From the NCBI RefSeq assembly GCF_000739615.1, contig NZ_BATP01000032.1:153394-217393 (forward strand): a DNA stretch of 64,000 nucleotides, read 5' to 3'. Source of the stretch: Haloferula sp. BvORR071 (GTDB taxonomy: Bacteria > Verrucomicrobiota > Verrucomicrobiia > Verrucomicrobiales > Akkermansiaceae). Position 1 is the stretch's first letter, and every line of letters begins with the position of its first letter. The notes under the pieces were generated by a model. The model was given only the letters and a program-made list of their open reading frames with translations. It searched no databases and was not told where the DNA came from. This document shows, piece after piece, positions 36,637-46,531 of the stretch. The translations under genes were made by a program, and so were the position numbers.

Positions 36637-39600
36637 ATGTCAGATTCTCGCCATCTGCCCCCGCGGATTCCCCTTCGCTCTGTCATTGCCGCAGGCATTG
36701 TGGCCGCTCTTGCTTGTCTGCTTGCTCCCATCGCGAGTGCTCAGGAAGGCGCGGTTGTGCCGGTCCACGGTGAAGCCAAGATGTGGCACAAGCTGACCCT
36801 GGACTTCACCGGTCCGGAGACCTCGGAGAGCGCCACGCCGAATCCCTTCACCGACTACCGGTTGAATGTAACCTTCACCCACGTCCCCAGCGGTCGCAGC
36901 TTCCTGGTGCCCGGTTACTATGCAGCGGACGGCAACGCGGCGAATACCTCCGCGGATGCCGGCCATGTCTGGCGCGCCCACTTCGCGCCGGATGCGATCG
37001 GCGAGTGGTCGTGGACCGCTTCCTTCCGCAGTGGCGCGAATGTCGCGGTGAGCAATGATCCCGCCGCCGGTGCGAGTGCGGGCTACTTCGATGAGGCACA
37101 TGGCAGCTTCATCATCCAAGCGAGCGACAAGAGCGGCCGCGACATGCGCGCGAAGGGTCGGCTCGAATACGTCGGCAAGCACCACCTGCGCTTCGCGGGA
37201 ACTGGCCGCTATTTCATGAAGGCCGGCACCGACTCGCCGGAGAACTTGCTCGCCTATGCGGACTTCGACGGTGGCTTCAAAACCGATGGCCAGAAGGATG
37301 AGCTGGTGAAGACCTTCGCCCCGCATGTGGGTGACTGGAAGGAAGGCGATCCAGTCTGGCAGGACGGCAAGGGCAAGGGCCTCATCGGCGCGATCAACTA
37401 CCTCGCCAGCGAAGGCCTGAATTCCTTCTCCTTCCTGACGATGAACATCAATGGGGACGACCGCAATGTCTTCCCCTATGTGGACTACGCCGAGCGCGCC
37501 CGGATGGATGTCTCGCGGCTCGACCAGTGGGAGATCGTCTTCGAGCACGGCGACCACATGGGCATGTATCTCCACTTCAAGACCCAGGAGACGGAAAACG
37601 AACTCCTCTTGGACGGCGGCAATACCGGCGACCAGCGCAAGCTGTACTACCGCGAGTTGATCGCACGCTTCGGCCACCACCTCGCTCTGAATTGGAACCT
37701 CGGCGAGGAGGTCAACAATGCCTCGCTCGCGCAGAAGGCCTCATGGGCGCAGTACTTCTACGACAACGATCCCTACCATCACCCGATCGTCATCCACAAC
37801 GGCGCGAGCCACTTCGACATGCTGGGCGAGGCCTCGAAGCTCACCGGCTTCTCCGCGCAGATGAACGAGGCGAACTTCAGCGATACCTTCTACAACATCT
37901 CGCGCTACGTCCGCCGCTCGGATGAAGCCGGCAGGCCTTGGGTGGTGGCCTGCGATGAACCGGGAGACTCCCGCATGAGCGTGCGGCCCGACTACGATCC
38001 CGGCAACAGCCACCGCGATGCGCGCAAGGATGCGCTGTGGGCCACCATCATGGCCTGCGGCGCGGGCTGTGAGTTCTACTTCGGCTATGCGTATCCGGAC
38101 TCGGACCTCACCTTGCAGAACTTCCGCAGCCGTGATGCCTTCTTCGACTACTGCCGCCACGCGGTGCATTTCTTCGAGGCGAATGTCTTCCCCTTCGAGC
38201 AGATGAAGAACCACAACGAGCTGGTGAGCGGCAGTGGCGACAATGCCAACCGCTGCCTCGCCAAGCCCGGTGTTTGTTATCTCGTGCAGCTTCATGATGG
38301 CGGCACGGCCACCCTCAATCTAACAGGTGCCACCGGCAGCTTCACCGCGCGCTGGTATGACCCGCGCAAGGGTGGTGGCCTGATCCCCGCCGCGGATCTG
38401 CAAGGTGGCGGGGTGGTCTCGCTGGGTAGCCCGCCGGACAGCCCGACCGAGGACTGGATCGTGCTCGTGCAAGCAGTCGGCAGTAGCGGTGGGGGCACCA
38501 ACAATGCGCCGGTGGTCAACGCCGGTCCGGACCAGTCAGCCTTCCTGAGCGCCGGCACGGTGACCGTGAATCTGGCAGGAAGCGTGAGCGATGATGGCCT
38601 GCCGGACGAGTTCCTGCTCACCCGCACTTGGTCGAAGCTCTCCGGCCCGGGAGCCGTGAGCTTTTCCAGCAGCAGCTCGAGCGCGACCAATGCGACCTTC
38701 ACCGCTGCGGGTACCTATGTGCTGCAACTCGCGGCCAACGACAGCGAGCTCAACGCCGCCGATCAGGTAACGGTCACGATCAAGCTGCCACAGAGCGGTG
38801 GGCAGCGCACTTTCCTGCCCGTTCAGGATGCCTACCTGCAGGATGGGGAGAACTTCAACAACGCCGACCTGCGTGCGGAGAATGATGCGCGGGTTCGCGT
38901 CAGCTACTTGCAGTTCGATCTCGCCACGCTCGATTCACCTACTACTGATGCCGTAATTCGCTTGACCGCCGGCGCGGATGACTCGGGCGGCACCATCACC
39001 CTCCGTCTCTACGCCGCGGCCTCAAACAACTGGACCGAGTCCGACATCACCGCTAGCAATGCCCCGGCGAAGGGGTCGCAGCTCGCGGTCTTCACCGGCT
39101 CAGTGGCGATTGGTGGCACGGTGGACTTTGACCTCGGCGGCTACATCGGCGGGCCGGGCACTTACAGCTTCATCCTGGAGATCGATCCATCCAGCCGCGA
39201 CATCGCCTTTGCCTCGAAGGAGTATCCGACCCTGTCTGCCCGGCCGGAGCTGATCGTCTCGACCTTCACCAACGCGAGCCCGGTCTTCGCCGGCTTCACG
39301 ATCGCCACCCGCGAGGATCTGCCGGTAGTCGTTCCCTTCAGCGAATTGCTTGCCGGCGCCACTGATCCGGATGGCGATGTCGTCAGCCTCGTGCCGAACG
39401 GTGGCAGCACCGCGAATGGCGGCGAGATCGAAGTCGGCACGGATAGCCTGCGCTACACGCCATCGATCGACTACCTCGGCCAGGACAGCTTCACCCTGAC
39501 CGTGCAGGACGGGCGCGGCGGCTTCACCAGCGCGCTCTTGAATATCCAAGTCGTCGATGGCGATGGCATCGGCAGCCAGCAGACCGGTCTCGCGGTCACC

Positions 39601-39786
39601 GCCAGCACACCCGCGCAGGTGAGCTTCACCGGCGTACCCGGTATGCAGTACTCCATCGAGCGCTCGATCAATCTCGCGAACTGGACCGTGGTTTACACCG
39701 CGCGTGCGGATGCGAATGGGAAGATCGCGTGGAGCGATCCTGCCTCGCGGGGTAAGCGCGTCTTCTATCGCGTGGTCGCGCCGTAA
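36637..39786 (+). CDS. DUF5060 glycoside-hydrolase-like secreted protein with PKD, CBM-like and cadherin-like modules
   Basis: The start at 36637 (MSDSRHLPPRIPLRSVI...) gives 1049 residues with a signal peptide. Domain order is: DUF5060 (about 45-150, VPVHGEAKMWHKLTLDFTGP), a TIM-barrel-like GH region (about 170-520) with NWNLGEEVNN as candidate acid-base region, a putative collagen-binding/C-terminal domain, one PKD/K319L-like repeat (APVVNAGPDQSAFLS), a DNRLRE/CBM96-like module (PVQDAYLQDGENFNNADL), a cadherin-like domain, and a terminal ErSinLanWt...FYRVVAP module. It probably degrades a plant or algal polysaccharide outside the cell. Confidence 0.85.
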   Translation: MSDSRHLPPRIPLRSVIAAGIVAALACLLAPIASAQEGAVVPVHGEAKMWHKLTLDFTGPETSESATPNPFTDYRLNVTFTHVPSGRSFLVPGYYAADGNAANTSADAGHVWRAHFAPDAIGEWSWTASFRSGANVAVSNDPAAGASAGYFDEAHGSFIIQASDKSGRDMRAKGRLEYVGKHHLRFAGTGRYFMKAGTDSPENLLAYADFDGGFKTDGQKDELVKTFAPHVGDWKEGDPVWQDGKGKGLIGAINYLASEGLNSFSFLTMNINGDDRNVFPYVDYAERARMDVSRLDQWEIVFEHGDHMGMYLHFKTQETENELLLDGGNTGDQRKLYYRELIARFGHHLALNWNLGEEVNNASLAQKASWAQYFYDNDPYHHPIVIHNGASHFDMLGEASKLTGFSAQMNEANFSDTFYNISRYVRRSDEAGRPWVVACDEPGDSRMSVRPDYDPGNSHRDARKDALWATIMACGAGCEFYFGYAYPDSDLTLQNFRSRDAFFDYCRHAVHFFEANVFPFEQMKNHNELVSGSGDNANRCLAKPGVCYLVQLHDGGTATLNLTGATGSFTARWYDPRKGGGLIPAADLQGGGVVSLGSPPDSPTEDWIVLVQAVGSSGGGTNNAPVVNAGPDQSAFLSAGTVTVNLAGSVSDDGLPDEFLLTRTWSKLSGPGAVSFSSSSSSATNATFTAAGTYVLQLAANDSELNAADQVTVTIKLPQSGGQRTFLPVQDAYLQDGENFNNADLRAENDARVRVSYLQFDLATLDSPTTDAVIRLTAGADDSGGTITLRLYAAASNNWTESDITASNAPAKGSQLAVFTGSVAIGGTVDFDLGGYIGGPGTYSFILEIDPSSRDIAFASKEYPTLSARPELIVSTFTNASPVFAGFTIATREDLPVVVPFSELLAGATDPDGDVVSLVPNGGSTANGGEIEVGTDSLRYTPSIDYLGQDSFTLTVQDGRGGFTSALLNIQVVDGDGIGSQQTGLAVTASTPAQVSFTGVPGMQYSIERSINLANWTVVYTARADANGKIAWSDPASRGKRVFYRVVAP

Positions 39787-40100
39787 GAGCCACGCTCCAT
39801 GGCGGAATGGCACCGCCATTCCGCTACAGGAGTAGGACTAACACGCATCCGTCTACGCGTTTCCCCGCATCGAAATCATGGGATTGTTAGTGTTTTTTCC
39901 TCGTCGATGATCCGGGAAAGCGATATACCCCATCACTCCATTGCACGGACGCGGTCCTTGGCGCCCTCCGTCACGGGCATGTGCATGGAGGATCAGGACT
40001 AAGAGCGGATCAGCTCACCATCCCCTTGCGGAGCCTCGGGGACTTTTCGCATCGCACCCCTTCACGACTGCTGAATTCCACATACCCCATTTTCGAACTG
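39787..40100. other. Gene-free gap with a small palindrome
   Basis: No gene is supported in these 314 bases between two secreted-protein genes. A hairpin GCGGAATGG/CCATTCCGC (39805-39829) lacks a T-run but may act in transcription termination of the upstream gene. The rest contains a few AT-rich words (e.g. around 39880-39905) that may hold the promoter of the next gene. Confidence 0.5.
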
Positions 40101-42890
40101 ATGTCGCCTGTCAGAGTTTTGTTTGCCCTTGCCTTTACTTGCATGGGCTTGCCCGCCGCGCGAGCGGTGGTCAGCCCCTCGGATGTCTACCAGGAAGTCG
40201 GCGGCATCGTGGTGATGGAGGCGGAGAACACACCGTCCTCGCTCGGCACCGGCACGGATCGCTGGGAACTCTACATGCCGGGCGAGACCAATTACGTGGA
40301 AGGCGCGAGCAGCTCCGCCCACCTCGAGTTCCAAGGCAACTACCCGAACGGCGCGCCCACCGGCAAGACCCCGCTGACCTACAAGTTCAAGATCAACGAG
40401 GGCGGCATTTACCAGCTCCACATTCGCTCGAAGGCCCGCCTCGATGGCGCGGCGGAGGACAAGAACAACGACTGCTACGTGAAGGTCGCGGGCCTGAATG
40501 GCTCGACCTACGATGCCGGACCGAATGCTGGCGGCGAGCACATGGACGAGGCGATAAAGAGCCTGCTGACCGCCAATACCAAGATGTACGTCAACTCGCC
40601 GGTGGCCTGGGGCTGGGCGAACCTGCTCGATGCCGGCGGCTCCTCGAACAAGCGCTGGCCGGTGTATCAATTCCAGTCCGGCGGCACCTACGAGCTCACG
40701 GTCTCCGGCCGCTCGGGGAAGTTCAATTTCGACCGCATCATCTTCCGCAAGACCTCGATCGTGGACACCACCGCGAAGTCCACGGCGATCCCGGAGTCCA
40801 CGCTCAACACCACCCCGAGCACCACGCCCGCGATCTCGCGGGTCATGCTGGTGAATGCGGATACCGATGACGATGCAGGCGTGCTCAGCAATGGCGGCAC
40901 GATCAACCTTGCGACCATGGGCCCAAACCTCAGCCTGCGGGTGGACACCTCGCCACCGGTGATTGGCTCGGTGCGCTTCAATCTTGATGGCAATGCCAAC
41001 TTCCGCGTGGAGGACCAAGTGCCCTACTCGATCGGCGGGGACAATATCTGGGACGACTACCTGCCGTGGACTCCCACGACCGGGAATCACACGCTGATGG
41101 TGACTCCTTACTCCACCAGCGGCGTGGCAGGCACCCCGGTGACCCTGAACTTCACCGTGAGCAATCAGCTCCCCGCGGGCACTCCAGTCGCGAATGCAGG
41201 TGCGGACCAGTCCGTCACCCTGCCGACCAAAACTCTCACTTTGGCAGGCTCCGGCAGTGATCCCGGCGGCGCGATCGCCAGCTACAAGTGGGACATGATC
41301 TCCGGGCCCTTCCCGGTTTCCTGGTCCTCCGCCCTGATCGCGAATCCGGTAGTCGCTGACCTCGCCCACGGCACCTACAAGTTCCGCCTGACCGTCACCG
41401 ATAACAGTGGCCTGAGCGGTTACGACGATATGACCGTGACCGTCCTGCCCGCGGCGACGGCTCCGGTAGCCAACGCAGGTCCGGACAAAACCATCAGCCT
41501 GCCGACCAACTCGGTGACTCTCACTGGTTCGGGTACGGATCCCGCGAACCAATTCTTCGCCTACCTCTGGACCCAGCTTTCCGGTCCGAGCCTCGCCACC
41601 CGCAGCGGCGAGAGCAGCACGAACTTCACCGCCTCCAATCTGATCGCTGGGACCTATGTCTTCCGCTTCCGCTACTACAGTGAGACCGGCCTTGTCGGTG
41701 CGGATGATGCAGTGGTCACGGTCCTGCCTGCCACCGGAGTGCCGCTTGCGGATGCCGGCGCAGACCAAGCGATCACGCTGCCGACTTCGGCGATCACCCT
41801 GAATGGCAGCGGCAGCGATCCCGGTGGTGCGATCAATGCCCACGCCTGGTCGCAAGTCTCCGGGCCCAGCACCGCCAGCCTTGCCGGTGCGGGAAGCGCG
41901 AGCCTCACCGCCTCCGCCTTGGTCGCCGGCAGCTACGTCTTCCGGCTCACGGTCACGGACAACAGCGGCCTCACCGCCTCTGACGACGTGACCGTGACGG
42001 TCTCCACCAGTGCCGGCAGTCCTCCGGTCGCGAATGCCGGCGCGGACAAGGCGATCACCCTGCCGGCTTCCTCCGTCACCCTGAACGGCTCCGGCAGTGA
42101 CCCCGGCGGCTCGATCAATGGCCACGCCTGGATCCAGGTTTCGGGCCCAAGTGCCGCCAGCCTTTCCGGAACAGCCACCGCGAATCTCACCGCCTCCTCG
42201 CTGGTCGCGGGCAGTTACCTCTTCCGCCTGACCGTGACCGATAACAGCGGCCTGACCGCTAGCGACGACGCCATGGTCACCGTCAACGCGGCCTCGGGTG
42301 GCAATGGCCAGAGCGTCACCAGCCTGGTCCTCATCAATGCGGATACCGATCAGGACATCGGCCCGATGAGTTCGGGCATGACCATCAACTTGGCCCTGAC
42401 CCCCAACCTCAGCGTCCGCGCTGAGACCAATCCCATGCCGGTTGGCTCGGTCCGCTTCAGCCTCGATGGCACCGCCAACCTCCGCACCGAGAGCGGCCCG
42501 CCCTATGCGATCGCCGGGGACAGTGGCGGGGTGGATTACGCCGCTTGGGTGCCTTCGCTTGGCTCGCACACCCTGACCGCCACGCCCTACACCGGCTCGG
42601 CGGGCGGCGGCACCGCGGGCACACCGCTGACCATCACTTTCACGGTCGTGAACAACAGCTCAGACGGCATCACCGGCCGTCCGACGCCGCTGATTGAGCA
42701 AGTGTCCGGCGGCCAGCAGCGGATCCGTTTCCGAGGGCTGCAGGGGATCCAGTACCGCTTCGAGCGCAGCACGGATTTGTCCCAGTGGACCACCCTTCAA
42801 ACCGCCACCGCCGGGCTTGGCGGGGTGGTGGAGTTTACGGATACCGCGCCGCCTGCCCAGCAGGCCTGGTACCGCCTCGCCACGCCCTAG
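40101..42890 (+). CDS. Secreted multi-domain protein with CBM-like domain and four PKD/K319L repeats
   Basis: ATG 40101 gives 929 residues with a signal peptide (MSPVRVLFALAFTCMGLPAARA). The N-terminal 190 residues look like a carbohydrate-binding beta-sandwich (VVMEAENTPSSLGTGTDRW). Two Ig-like segments share SVRFNLDG/SVRFSLDG. Four K319L/PKD-like repeats follow at about 370-720, each beginning VANAGADQ or similar and containing SGSDPGG. It ends in the ErStdLsqWt...WYRLATP module shared with the preceding protein. It should bind extracellular polysaccharide. No catalytic domain is seen. Confidence 0.85.
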   Translation: MSPVRVLFALAFTCMGLPAARAVVSPSDVYQEVGGIVVMEAENTPSSLGTGTDRWELYMPGETNYVEGASSSAHLEFQGNYPNGAPTGKTPLTYKFKINEGGIYQLHIRSKARLDGAAEDKNNDCYVKVAGLNGSTYDAGPNAGGEHMDEAIKSLLTANTKMYVNSPVAWGWANLLDAGGSSNKRWPVYQFQSGGTYELTVSGRSGKFNFDRIIFRKTSIVDTTAKSTAIPESTLNTTPSTTPAISRVMLVNADTDDDAGVLSNGGTINLATMGPNLSLRVDTSPPVIGSVRFNLDGNANFRVEDQVPYSIGGDNIWDDYLPWTPTTGNHTLMVTPYSTSGVAGTPVTLNFTVSNQLPAGTPVANAGADQSVTLPTKTLTLAGSGSDPGGAIASYKWDMISGPFPVSWSSALIANPVVADLAHGTYKFRLTVTDNSGLSGYDDMTVTVLPAATAPVANAGPDKTISLPTNSVTLTGSGTDPANQFFAYLWTQLSGPSLATRSGESSTNFTASNLIAGTYVFRFRYYSETGLVGADDAVVTVLPATGVPLADAGADQAITLPTSAITLNGSGSDPGGAINAHAWSQVSGPSTASLAGAGSASLTASALVAGSYVFRLTVTDNSGLTASDDVTVTVSTSAGSPPVANAGADKAITLPASSVTLNGSGSDPGGSINGHAWIQVSGPSAASLSGTATANLTASSLVAGSYLFRLTVTDNSGLTASDDAMVTVNAASGGNGQSVTSLVLINADTDQDIGPMSSGMTINLALTPNLSVRAETNPMPVGSVRFSLDGTANLRTESGPPYAIAGDSGGVDYAAWVPSLGSHTLTATPYTGSAGGGTAGTPLTITFTVVNNSSDGITGRPTPLIEQVSGGQQRIRFRGLQGIQYRFERSTDLSQWTTLQTATAGLGGVVEFTDTAPPAQQAWYRLATP

Positions 42891-42992
42891 GAACTCACCC
42901 TCAGGCACTACGCGATCGCGGGGGGTGGGAATTGCCCTTTACAAAATTTGGGGGAAAAGTTAGAGAATGTCCGAGTTCGCCCCCCAACTTTT

Positions 42993-43916
42993 ATGAAGTT
43001 CACCCACCCCGTGCTTCTTCTTGCCCTCGCCGTCTCTCTGGAATCGGCACAGGCAGTAGTCGTAAATTTCGATTTTAACCTGCGCCTTTCTGACGATTCC
43101 AATGTCGGTGTAGGGGCGGCGGGTGATACTTATCAGGGCCTCGGCGCGGCTCCAGATAGCGCCACGAATACCCTCTGGAACAGCGTGCGCCGCACCGGCA
43201 GCACCGGTACCGCTGCGGTTTCCAGCGCCTCGGGCCTGAACAACAATCCTCCTGGCGGCGGCCCGATCCGTGATTCCAGCGGCTTGGCCACCACCATTGA
43301 CGTGATTCTCGGCAGCACCACTGGAGCTGCTGGGGCCACCGGCATCGGTCACCAGCGCAGTGGCAACCAGCAGGAACTGGGGCTCGGTGCGGTCCCTCAG
43401 TATGAGGACCTTATGGCCGATTACATGCAGCTGACCGCTCCCGGCAATGATTCGGCGGCGAACGTGGGCACGGTCAACGGCACGATCAACGGCCTGTCCC
43501 CCGGTGCCTTCTACGAGATCTATTTCTACGGCCAAGGTGCGAACTACTCGGGTGCCTTTGCCAGCACCACCTCCGGTGCCAATAGCCTTTTTGGCATTAC
43601 CGACGCTCTCGGTGGTTCGGTCATCGGCTCTCTCAAGCAAACCGGCTGGACCCCCAGCGATGGCGTCCTGACTGAAGGCGTTGAGTATGTGAAGTTCACG
43701 GCCAATGCCAATGCCACCGGGGAGATCTTCTTCATGTGGCAGAACGTGGTGGCCGGCAAGAACGTGACCACCGACCTTGCCCCGGACGTCGGCGGTGGCT
43801 CGACCCGCTTTGCCGCTCTGAATGCGATTCAGGTCGTCAGCGTGCCTGAGCCCTCAGCCGCCTTGCTGGGTGGCCTTGGGGTTTTAAGTTTGGCCCTGCG
43901 CCGCCGCCGGATCTAA
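42993..43916 (+). CDS. PEP-CTERM sorting-domain protein
   Basis: This 307-residue protein starts MKFTHPVLLLALAVSLESAQA (signal peptide). It ends with the PEP-CTERM signal VPEPSAALLGGLGVLSLAL followed by RRRR: a VPEP motif, a hydrophobic stretch and a basic tail. Such proteins are cleaved and sorted by exosortase/archaeosortase-like enzymes and are often matrix or surface proteins. The body is a Gly/Ser/Thr/Asn-rich beta-fold with no catalytic motif. Exosortase itself is not in the window. Confidence 0.9.
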   Translation: MKFTHPVLLLALAVSLESAQAVVVNFDFNLRLSDDSNVGVGAAGDTYQGLGAAPDSATNTLWNSVRRTGSTGTAAVSSASGLNNNPPGGGPIRDSSGLATTIDVILGSTTGAAGATGIGHQRSGNQQELGLGAVPQYEDLMADYMQLTAPGNDSAANVGTVNGTINGLSPGAFYEIYFYGQGANYSGAFASTTSGANSLFGITDALGGSVIGSLKQTGWTPSDGVLTEGVEYVKFTANANATGEIFFMWQNVVAGKNVTTDLAPDVGGGSTRFAALNAIQVVSVPEPSAALLGGLGVLSLALRRRRI

Positions 43917-44067
43917 GCTTGATAATTAAGATAAGCGGCGTAATATCGCGGCAGAGCTTTCTCGCAAACGCTCGATAGCCTTGTCTTCGCGGATGTCTTT
44001 TATGTGCGCTAGCGCTCAACTTTGTTGAACCGTGTTTTTAAAATACCGGTCCGCACTCAGCTTGGAA

Positions 44068-45045
44068 TCACAGGTCCTGCAGACCCGCATACATGTTCCC
44101 GTAGAACGAGAGAATCGTGTAGGCAATGTAGAGCAGAATGAGGAAGTAGGCGATCTTCGGCAGCCAGTTGGCGAGGTTCTGGGACCCTTGGATGGCGTTT
44201 TCCTGGAAGACCTTCGACCAGCGGGCCAGATCCTTGTCTAGGCTGCCGGACTCCTCTGCCGTCGCGTAGGAGCGGGCGAAGGCCGAGGGGAAGGCCCCGC
44301 TGTTCATGAAGATCGGGCCGAGCTGTCCGCCCTCCTTGAGCACCTCCGTCATGGTGGCCGCAGCCTTCTTGATCGTGGCGCTGCGTGATGCCTCGGCGGA
44401 AGCTTCCGCCGTTTCGCGCATCGGCAGCCCAGCCAGCAGGGCGGTGTGATAAACCTTGGTGAAGCGCGCCATCACCATCGCCCGTCGTGCTCCTCCGACC
44501 AGCGGCAAGGTCTGGATCAGCTTGTCTGCCGCCGGGTTGCTGGCCGCGGCATTCAGCAAGGCCTTCACGCCCAGCCACGCCACGAACACCGCGGCATAGA
44601 GCGCTCCAAGCGTCAGCGCGATATTCACCACCAGGCTCTCATCCTCGCCTTGGAAGTACTTCACCAGACAGGAGACGATGAGCCCCAGGTGCAACATCAC
44701 CGCCGGATAGGCCATCGCCACCAGCGCCTCCTTGCGGGCCTTCGCCAGCATCCCGAAGTAGTCCGCCAGATGCTGGAAGGCCGGTGCCAGGCGCCCGCCG
44801 CGCTCACCGGCGGCGATGATGCTACGCTCCATTCCGGTGATCGCCTGCGGATTGCGGGCGAAGGCATCGGCGATGGTTTTACCCGCCTCCAGGTCGGCAT
44901 CCATTTCTTCCAAGAGGGCCTTCTGCCGCGCTGGGACCCGCGTATCCCGCATCACCCGGCCCGCCTCGCGGATGCCGAATCCTGCTTCTAGCAGCTTTGC
45001 GATCTCAGTGTAGAACAGGTGCTTTTGGGCGGAAGAAAAGGACAT
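44068..45045 (-). CDS. Lone GspF/PilC-like inner-membrane platform protein
   Basis: The start at 45045 (MSFSSAQKHLFYTEIAKLLE) gives 325 residues with two T2SSF domains (about 10-130 and 190-310), three hydrophobic segments and the phrase FYTEIAKLLEAGFGIREA near the start. GspF/PilC proteins form the inner-membrane platform of type II secretion or type IV pilus machines. No ATPase, pilin or secretin gene lies nearby, so this is an orphan paralogue or part of a dispersed system. Confidence 0.85.
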   Translation of the reverse strand: MSFSSAQKHLFYTEIAKLLEAGFGIREAGRVMRDTRVPARQKALLEEMDADLEAGKTIADAFARNPQAITGMERSIIAAGERGGRLAPAFQHLADYFGMLAKARKEALVAMAYPAVMLHLGLIVSCLVKYFQGEDESLVVNIALTLGALYAAVFVAWLGVKALLNAAASNPAADKLIQTLPLVGGARRAMVMARFTKVYHTALLAGLPMRETAEASAEASRSATIKKAAATMTEVLKEGGQLGPIFMNSGAFPSAFARSYATAEESGSLDKDLARWSKVFQENAIQGSQNLANWLPKIAYFLILLYIAYTILSFYGNMYAGLQDL

Positions 45046-45106
45046 CGGGCTTACTGTGAAAATTGGCAGGGTAGGGGAGGGGTGCAAGGGGATTCCGGAA
45101 CTTCCC

Positions 45107-45586
45107 TCACTCCTCTCCATCAAAATAATCGGGCACGACTTCCCTCAGGAGCGTCCGTTGCGGGATCGGCACGCCCCACTTGTTACTATCCGGATAGTAG
45201 TGACACTCGCCGACAGGGTTGTCCGCCACGACGTAAACGATCAGGTCCACCTCGCCGTCATTCCCGAGTTGGTGTGCCTCGCCCGGTTTGAAGAGAAAGG
45301 CGTCTCCCGTCACGATGGGCGTCTTTCCCTCCGCATCCCGCACCCAGCCGCTGCCGGAGATCACGTGGTAAAACTCCCACTGCGCGCTGTGCGAGTGATA
45401 GGGGTAGGGCGTCTGCCCCGGCGCGACCCGCAGGATCTCGATGTCGAAGGGCTGCCGCTCCATCAGATCCGTGGATTGCGGCTTGCGCCCGAGTGCAATG
45501 GAGACTTCCTTCCCTGCTCCCCGGAACTTTCCCTTCGGCGAGTCCCAGGTTTCTTCCTCTAGCGTGATGGTGTTGACCTTGAGCAT
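45107..45586 (-). CDS. Cupin-domain protein
   Basis: The 159-residue product is a single-domain cupin with the metal-binding blocks PYHSHSAQWEFYHVISGSG (His, His, Glu) and GDAFLFKPGEAHQLGND (His). Residues His-His-Glu-His form the usual metal site. These small cupins may be isomerases, dioxygenases or sensors; substrate unknown. It lies 61 bp from the GspF-like gene. Confidence 0.88.
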   Translation of the reverse strand: MLKVNTITLEEETWDSPKGKFRGAGKEVSIALGRKPQSTDLMERQPFDIEILRVAPGQTPYPYHSHSAQWEFYHVISGSGWVRDAEGKTPIVTGDAFLFKPGEAHQLGNDGEVDLIVYVVADNPVGECHYYPDSNKWGVPIPQRTLLREVVPDYFDGEE

Positions 45587-45605
45587 GGCGAAGAGATGAG
45601 AGGGT

Positions 45606-46166
45606 TCAGTGGGCGGATTTCACCGCTGGCTGGCCTTGAGATAACCGGGATTGTTCCCGGATGTTCAGATAGCCGAAGTAGCCCCAGATTAGGATCAGCG
45701 TGATGCCGATGAGCGACTTCCAGAGAATCCGTTGCGGCCCGTGCTGGCGCATTCCGATGAGTGCGGCCACTCCGCAGATCAATCCGCCTCCCAGCAGCAA
45801 GCCGCCCAAGACGACACAAAACCAGAAGGCGAGGACCGGCTCTTTGAAAACGCCGTTGGCGATCCCCAGAGCCGAGATGACCAACCAGAGTGGAACGCCG
45901 AGCAGGCAGTAAGTCGCCAAGGAATAGGAGAGGGGATCTTTCTTCAGCCAGCGCTCATGGTCCGCGGGAGAGGGCCTTGGCTTGGCCCCAGTTCTTTCCG
46001 GGTGAGGGTCTATTGGCGGAGCTTGCAGGCCTTCCGGCTTCCCCGCGGCAACATAGCAATCCTGGCTGCAAAAACCTTCGCGGCACCAAGCGTTGTAACC
46101 CGGCTTGCCCAGCATCGTCTCGATCTGGAGAAGTCGTAGGGGTTTGCCGCATTGGGGGCAGTTCAT
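45606..46166 (-). CDS. Zinc-ribbon membrane protein
   Basis: The start at 46166 gives 186 residues: an N-terminal zinc-ribbon-like pattern NCPQCGKPLR ... CREGFCSQDC (four Cys), a Pro-rich linker, then three hydrophobic segments (about 85-115, 120-143, 155-172). It resembles small membrane proteins with a cytosolic Zn ribbon. It is 19 bp from the cupin and 15 bp from the next small membrane gene, so the three may be cotranscribed. Function unknown. Confidence 0.7.
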   Translation of the reverse strand: MNCPQCGKPLRLLQIETMLGKPGYNAWCREGFCSQDCYVAAGKPEGLQAPPIDPHPERTGAKPRPSPADHERWLKKDPLSYSLATYCLLGVPLWLVISALGIANGVFKEPVLAFWFCVVLGGLLLGGGLICGVAALIGMRQHGPQRILWKSLIGITLILIWGYFGYLNIREQSRLSQGQPAVKSAH

Positions 46167-46181
46167 CGGCCGGAATCGCAA

Positions 46182-46511
46182 CTAGTAGTCCCGGTGGCCG
46201 CAATAGGATCGGACCTTCCGCTTCATCAAATGACGGTTCGGAAGCGCGACGATGCCGAGCCTCACCAACATCCGCAAGGTCGGCAGCACCAGATGGAAGA
46301 GCCGGAACACGCAGTAGCCGGTCGCCGCACAGATGGCCATTGCCAGCATCGCAGCCAGCACCACGCCCCACTCCTTGACGCTGGCCGCGAAGCCGATCGC
46401 CCCTGCCCCCAAGGCGAACCAGAGAACCAGCATGTGTGGCAGCGTCACCTTCGCCCACTCGCGGAAGAGCACGAACTCCGCGGCGATGGCGTAAGGGAAG
46501 GGGAGTTTCAT
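46182..46511 (-). CDS. Small membrane protein of unknown function
   Basis: The start at 46511 (MKLPFPYAIAAEFVLFREWA) gives 109 residues with two or three hydrophobic segments (about 24-48, 52-78) and a basic His/Lys/Arg-rich C-terminus. It belongs to the compact minus-strand gene cluster of 44068-47095. No family recognised. Confidence 0.55.
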   Translation of the reverse strand: MKLPFPYAIAAEFVLFREWAKVTLPHMLVLWFALGAGAIGFAASVKEWGVVLAAMLAMAICAATGYCVFRLFHLVLPTLRMLVRLGIVALPNRHLMKRKVRSYCGHRDY

Positions 46512-46531
46512 GTCCTTGCGGGAGCTGGGGA

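Noticed and set aside
40062..42569. Open antisense frame of 835 residues over the PKD-repeat gene
   Set aside because: Same compositional shadow; low-complexity Arg/Gly/Ala/Val-rich translation.
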